From NCBI GenBank assembly GCA_021155045.1, contig JAJNQB010000019.1, positions 62,001-126,000 on the forward strand: 64,000 bases of DNA. The letters are read 5' to 3'. Under the pieces are notes generated by a model. The model had not been told where the DNA came from, did no database searches, and saw only the letters and a program-made list of their open reading frames with translations. Numbering within the stretch: the stretch's first letter is position 1; each line of letters opens with the position of its first letter. A program made the position numbers and the translations under genes. Source of the DNA: Arcticibacter sp. (lineage in GTDB: Bacteria > Bacteroidota > Bacteroidia > 2-12-FULL-35-15). Shown here piece by piece: positions 60,483 to 64,000 of the stretch.

Positions 60483-62420
60483 TTACTTCACGAATTTTTT
60501 TCTGTAAATAGTCTCTTCTGTTAAAAAAGTGATAAAATACATTCCACTTGCAAGGTTACTTAAAAAAATCCTTGAATTATTCTCTCCAATTGAACAAATA
60601 ACCTCTTCTTGTTTTATTTGCTTTCCGTTACTATCATAAATGGAAACCAAAGCTTTGGTGCTTTTCGAGCATTTATAATTGTACTGTATATAATTATCGT
60701 TGTTGTTTTGAATCAACTCAAAGAAAACTTCTTCGTTATTAAATTTAACAGGAATAATCATAGAATATTTGTAATTCCCATCAAAATCGGTTTGTTTTAG
60801 CCTATAATATGAAACCCCATTCAATGGGGATGGGTCAGTTGAAGAATAATTTTTTATTGATGAAGAGTTTCCGCTTCCTGCAACAATTGAAATAACTTCA
60901 AAATTAATTCCATCCTTACTTCTTTCAATACTAAAAAAATTGTTGTTAGTTTCTGTTGCTGTAGTCCATTTTATATCAACAACATCTTTGTTTCTATAAG
61001 CATTGAATGCTAATAATTCAACTGGCAAAGGAGTACAGTCTAAAGTCGCAGTACTACTACCTCCCACACCACCAGTCCAAAATAATGTAAAACCACTACC
61101 AGGTGTAGGGTCCCATTTATTTACCATTAAATAATATACATCTCCTGCAGTAACGGCAAGAGGAGCAACCCAACTATTACCAGACACATCTTCTGAAAGA
61201 TCAAGTGCGCCATTTCCTAATCCAGTATTACCTGGATTTGGTGTTGCAGCCCAAGAACATCTTACAGGAGCACCCAAAGAAGAGCAGGTTGCACCGGGTC
61301 CGTATAAAGCAAAATCAAAATCATCTGAATTATTTGTAGGGTCAATAGTTAAAAGTAAATTTCCAGTTGTTTGCGCTTGAATCACGTACCAATTTGTGTA
61401 GTTTTCACCTCCAGCAGATGCACACCCTCCACAGCCATCAGAAGTTAAGCCTGGACCTGTACTAGCACCAGTAATATTAGCATTATTACAAACTTGTGTA
61501 GCATTTGCACAATCGGCATTTGTGGTGCCGGTTGGTCCTCCAGATGCGCAAGGCACACAATCCAATGTAACACTAAAGCCAGCTCGAACAATAGAGAAAT
61601 CTGAATATTCAGAAATGGTCAAACATCCACTAGCATCTGTTGATGTATAAGTGGCACCATTCCCAACCATAGTGAGGGTTGCTAAAACAGCACTATTTTG
61701 GGTGGGACCGTTTCGAATTCGGATAAAATCAATGCCAGGCTCCATATCCACGTAGTTAATTGTTGCTCGCATACAATTACCAGCAATATTAGGGCAAAAA
61801 GTTCTATAAATTTGATTCACATTTAACGAATAGTTCCCGCCAGAGCCGCCATCATCATAATACTGAGTTGTTGTACACGAATTGGAAGTACAGGCACCTG
61901 CATAAGTATTAGAAATACCTGTGGTTGGTGCATTAATTCCAGCAGCAGTAGGTCTGTTTATTACGGAAATACAAAAGGTTTGAGACGCACCACAAAGACC
62001 CCCATTGCCATATACTACACTAATCAGATATGTATTACCAATAGTTAAACCAGATAGGTGATGCCAAACATCAATAGGAGCAACAGCTGCTTTACAAGAT
62101 AGACTGGAAGCAGCAGCAGGCAAACAAACTCCTGTATTCCAAACTCCTGAAGCTAAATGGCAGCCTCCCGAAACTAAATTGTCTATCCATACCGACATAT
62201 TAGCACTTGTGGCAACAAAACTATACCATACAGTTTGTGCACCAGTTACACCACAGGGTTTGTTTTCTCCTGCTTCTGTGGTTGCTCCAGCTGTTGTTTG
62301 ACCACAAACAGGGGCTGCGTCAACAGTTAAAAGCGTTGCTCCAGCGCAATTGTTTGACTGAGCAAATCCAATAAATGTGGTTATCAGGAGTAGTAATGTG
62401 TAAAAAATTTTAGTTTTCAT
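60483..62420 (-). CDS. Secreted CUB-like protein, T9SS cargo
   Basis: 645 aa. Signal peptide ending IGFAQ (residue 20). The N-terminal domain (~20-150) is cysteine-rich, with GAQTVWYSFVATSANMSVWI, and resembles pre-peptidase-like beta domains. A CUB-like domain (~170-285) has YDDGGSGGNYS and GIDFIRIRNGPTQNS. A third beta domain (~300-460) is followed by the shared module PVELLAFNAYRNKDVVDIKW (~465-560) and the T9SS sorting domain to KKFVK. No catalytic residues are apparent. It overlaps the upstream small gene by 4 nt. Confidence 0.87.
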   Translation of the reverse strand: MKTKIFYTLLLLITTFIGFAQSNNCAGATLLTVDAAPVCGQTTAGATTEAGENKPCGVTGAQTVWYSFVATSANMSVWIDNLVSGGCHLASGVWNTGVCLPAAASSLSCKAAVAPIDVWHHLSGLTIGNTYLISVVYGNGGLCGASQTFCISVINRPTAAGINAPTTGISNTYAGACTSNSCTTTQYYDDGGSGGNYSLNVNQIYRTFCPNIAGNCMRATINYVDMEPGIDFIRIRNGPTQNSAVLATLTMVGNGATYTSTDASGCLTISEYSDFSIVRAGFSVTLDCVPCASGGPTGTTNADCANATQVCNNANITGASTGPGLTSDGCGGCASAGGENYTNWYVIQAQTTGNLLLTIDPTNNSDDFDFALYGPGATCSSLGAPVRCSWAATPNPGNTGLGNGALDLSEDVSGNSWVAPLAVTAGDVYYLMVNKWDPTPGSGFTLFWTGGVGGSSTATLDCTPLPVELLAFNAYRNKDVVDIKWTTATETNNNFFSIERSKDGINFEVISIVAGSGNSSSIKNYSSTDPSPLNGVSYYRLKQTDFDGNYKYSMIIPVKFNNEEVFFELIQNNNDNYIQYNYKCSKSTKALVSIYDSNGKQIKQEEVICSIGENNSRIFLSNLASGMYFITFLTEETIYRKKFVK

Positions 62421-62770
62421 TGGTTTTTTTTCTTTTGTTCATTAAGAATAAAATCGTCATGTTTATATATAGGCTCCCTTGCCACCTTTAGTTCTTCGTC
62501 TGAAAAGATTATTAAAATCAAACCAGTTGTATTATCAACAACTTCAACATTTTCTGATGGTGTTTTCATCAGTAAATATTGCGAAATATCAATTTTTTGC
62601 AAAATACAGGGATCTACTTTTTCAATGTTTTTCACCAAAAAACTTGTACCATATAATTTGCAAGTTGTTTCGCAAGGGCATTTCTTATCTAAATTCTGTG
62701 AATAGCTTTGTAGATTAAACCAGATTGTGAAACAGCCGAAAGCAATACTTTTTATAAAATATTTTTTCAT
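62417..62770 (-). CDS. Small secreted cysteine-containing protein, unknown
   Basis: 117 aa. Signal peptide (hydrophobic 6-19, ending SYSQ), then DKKCPCETTCKLYGTSFLV with three clustered cysteines and another Cys near residue 55. The rest is mixed alpha/beta and ends in a lysine-rich tail NEQKKKNQ. Its stop overlaps the next start (4 nt), so it is cotranslated with the CUB-like cargo protein and may assist it. No family is recognised. Confidence 0.72.
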   Translation of the reverse strand: MKKYFIKSIAFGCFTIWFNLQSYSQNLDKKCPCETTCKLYGTSFLVKNIEKVDPCILQKIDISQYLLMKTPSENVEVVDNTTGLILIIFSDEELKVAREPIYKHDDFILNEQKKKNQ

Positions 62771-62789
62771 GTTTTTTAAAATATAAGAT

Positions 62790-62822
62790 ATTAATCAGGG
62801 GTGATTAATTGTAACAAAAATA
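62790..62822 (-). promoter_or_regulatory. Promoter and palindrome before the small secreted gene
   Basis: Minus-strand TATTTTTG (62815-62822) matches TAnnTTTG. Just downstream, at the expected transcription start, is a perfect 8-bp inverted repeat (62790-62797 with 62802-62809) around four G/C bases. It could be an operator or a 5' stabilising hairpin. Confidence 0.5.
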
Positions 62823-62913
62823 GAAAAAAATGTGTTTTAAGCAAATTATTAAGGTAAAAATTTCAAGAAACAAGTGCCTTATTTATTAAAAAAAGCTTGT
62901 CTCTGCTAATGAA

Positions 62914-64000
62914 TTATCGGATATATAATTTTTGATTGTACCTATTATCAATATTTTCAATAGAAATAAAATAAATACCAACACTTAAATTAGTAACATC
63001 AATTAAATAATTATTCATTCCTTTTTGAGCATATATACTTTCCGATTTTAATAATTTACCCACAGCGTCAAAAAGTTTTATAGAATACGGATTAATATTT
63101 TTCTCATCAATTAAAACAACAACACCTCCATTATTATTGCTATACGCATTAATAGTTACATCACCAGTATTACCGCAAGAACTAACACTTATTGTTTTAA
63201 ATGTTTTTGATTGTCCGTCATAATCGGTTTGTTTTAATCGGTAATAAACTATTCCAGTGTTTTGAGAGTTGTCTGTGTAAGAGTAATTAATTACTTGTGT
63301 GCTGTTTCCCCCGGCAGCGCCATTTATAGTTGCTATTTCGTAAAATGTTGCACCATCAACACTTTTTTCAATGGTAAAATAATTGTTGTTGGTTTCTGTG
63401 GCTGTACTCCATTTTAAAACAATGTTTTTATTTTCACATTTACCAGTAAATTCAATTAGTTCAATTGGTAATGGTAAAGATAAAGAACTCAATACCCATG
63501 GAGAAAAAGTGCTTGCACCAGTTACCGAAACAGTACCAACACCTGCTGTAACACCCGTGCCGCTACCCACTGGAGGCTCCCATGTGGTTCCATCCCAGTG
63601 CTGTGCTCCAAATAAACCTGTAGGTGCAATAGTAGTTGTGTTTTCTGAACCTCTGTACGAAAAAATTAAATTTGCTGTTACAGCAGCGCTTGCAGTAATA
63701 TCCCACCAGCGGTCAATAACAGATTCTGGTGATGCATCTGGATCAACTGGAGGACCCATTGCCATCATACCTGCTACAGCAGCAACATTGCTTGCTCCTG
63801 CCCATGGAGTATTCGTGTTTGTGGCAGTTGCTCTGGTTGAAACAGATATGTTTGATGCTCCTGCGGTTGTTTTATTAAAAGTAAAAGGAACTTGAGTCCC
63901 AGCTACACCAAAAGGATAAATGTGGGCACCAGTATTTGTACTCATATTCCATTGAATAATGCTTGGGTTCACCGCAACATTAGTTTCGCTTAGAATATAA
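62914..64000 (-). CDS. Secreted beta-domain protein, T9SS cargo, N-terminus cut by window edge
   Basis: At least 361 residues. The frame is open to the right edge and reads YILSETNVAVNPSIIQWNMS upstream of the GTG at 63972, so that codon is not the start. About 180 residues of beta-sandwich (GYILSE-type strands, WWDITASAAVTANLIFSYRG) lead into the shared module PIELIEFTGKCENKNIVLKW with TATETNNNYFTIEKSVDGA. A T9SS-type C-terminal domain with YSIKLFDAVGKLLKSESI follows and ends QKLYIR. The missing N-terminus should hold the signal peptide. Confidence 0.85.
   Translation of the reverse strand, partial: YILSETNVAVNPSIIQWNMSTNTGAHIYPFGVAGTQVPFTFNKTTAGASNISVSTRATATNTNTPWAGASNVAAVAGMMAMGPPVDPDASPESVIDRWWDITASAAVTANLIFSYRGSENTTTIAPTGLFGAQHWDGTTWEPPVGSGTGVTAGVGTVSVTGASTFSPWVLSSLSLPLPIELIEFTGKCENKNIVLKWSTATETNNNYFTIEKSVDGATFYEIATINGAAGGNSTQVINYSYTDNSQNTGIVYYRLKQTDYDGQSKTFKTISVSSCGNTGDVTINAYSNNNGGVVVLIDEKNINPYSIKLFDAVGKLLKSESIYAQKGMNNYLIDVTNLSVGIYFISIENIDNRYNQKLYIR

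Noticed and set aside
63970..63972. GTG as the start codon of the last minus-strand gene
   Set aside because: The frame stays open to the window edge with protein-like sequence upstream, and no signal peptide follows the GTG.

Overview
The window is AT-rich chromosomal DNA from a member of the Bacteroidota, with no phage, plasmid, rRNA or CRISPR signal. Three things point to this phylum. Many genes are preceded by the Bacteroidota -7 promoter element TAnnTTTG. Several large secreted proteins end in a C-terminal sorting domain of the type IX secretion system (T9SS). There is a SusC/CirA-like TonB-dependent receptor and a full nuo operon with the short NuoG. I cannot name a genus.

Left part (1-17.7 kb): housekeeping genes, mostly on the minus strand. 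They are gltX (cut by the left edge), queG and ruvB (8-nt overlap), a coiled-coil membrane protein, comF, a free-methionine-sulfoxide reductase, a lipoprotein with Ig-like domains, an omega-amidase and a methionine aminotransferase, slyD, a GNAT protein, a small HTH protein, nadD, a TM2 protein, a Mn-type SOD, an FAD oxidoreductase, an SDR, and two divergent TPR proteins. Middle part (18-33.7 kb): a 1404-residue secreted protein with four lamin-tail domains; fumC; a TetR repressor divergent from a SulP transporter, beta-carbonic anhydrase and DUF2490 group, probably for inorganic carbon; purK-purE; one CAU tRNA; a HAD phosphatase; and asd.

33.9-48.4 kb is the respiratory complex I operon nuoABCDEFGHIJKLMN, ending in a strong terminator. 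It contains two extra genes: a small secreted protein between nuoA and nuoB, and a four-helix-bundle protein of the 23S rRNA intervening-sequence (IVS) type between nuoF and nuoG. Most of the longer nuo spacers hold a short repeat or hairpin, and these come from several different families. The nuoH-nuoI spacer also holds what looks like the decayed C-terminal tail of a second four-helix-bundle gene. A dicarboxylate symporter and a DedA protein follow.

Right part (50.6-64 kb): mostly T9SS cargo on the minus strand, namely an endonuclease I, lamin-tail proteins and a CUB-like protein, plus the TonB receptor. A plus-strand deoxyhypusine-synthase-like gene lies among them. Two cargo genes share one promoter and leader layout: a TATATTTG promoter, then one or two copies of a ~53-nt leader motif whose central hairpin covaries, then the start codon about 26 nt later.

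The strongest leads are (1) this candidate leader RNA, (2) the four-helix-bundle elements and dispersed repeats in the nuo operon, and (3) a mobile-looking CTCTCC repeat. One copy of that repeat sits in frame inside a catalytic gene, and another supplies the stop codons of two convergent genes.
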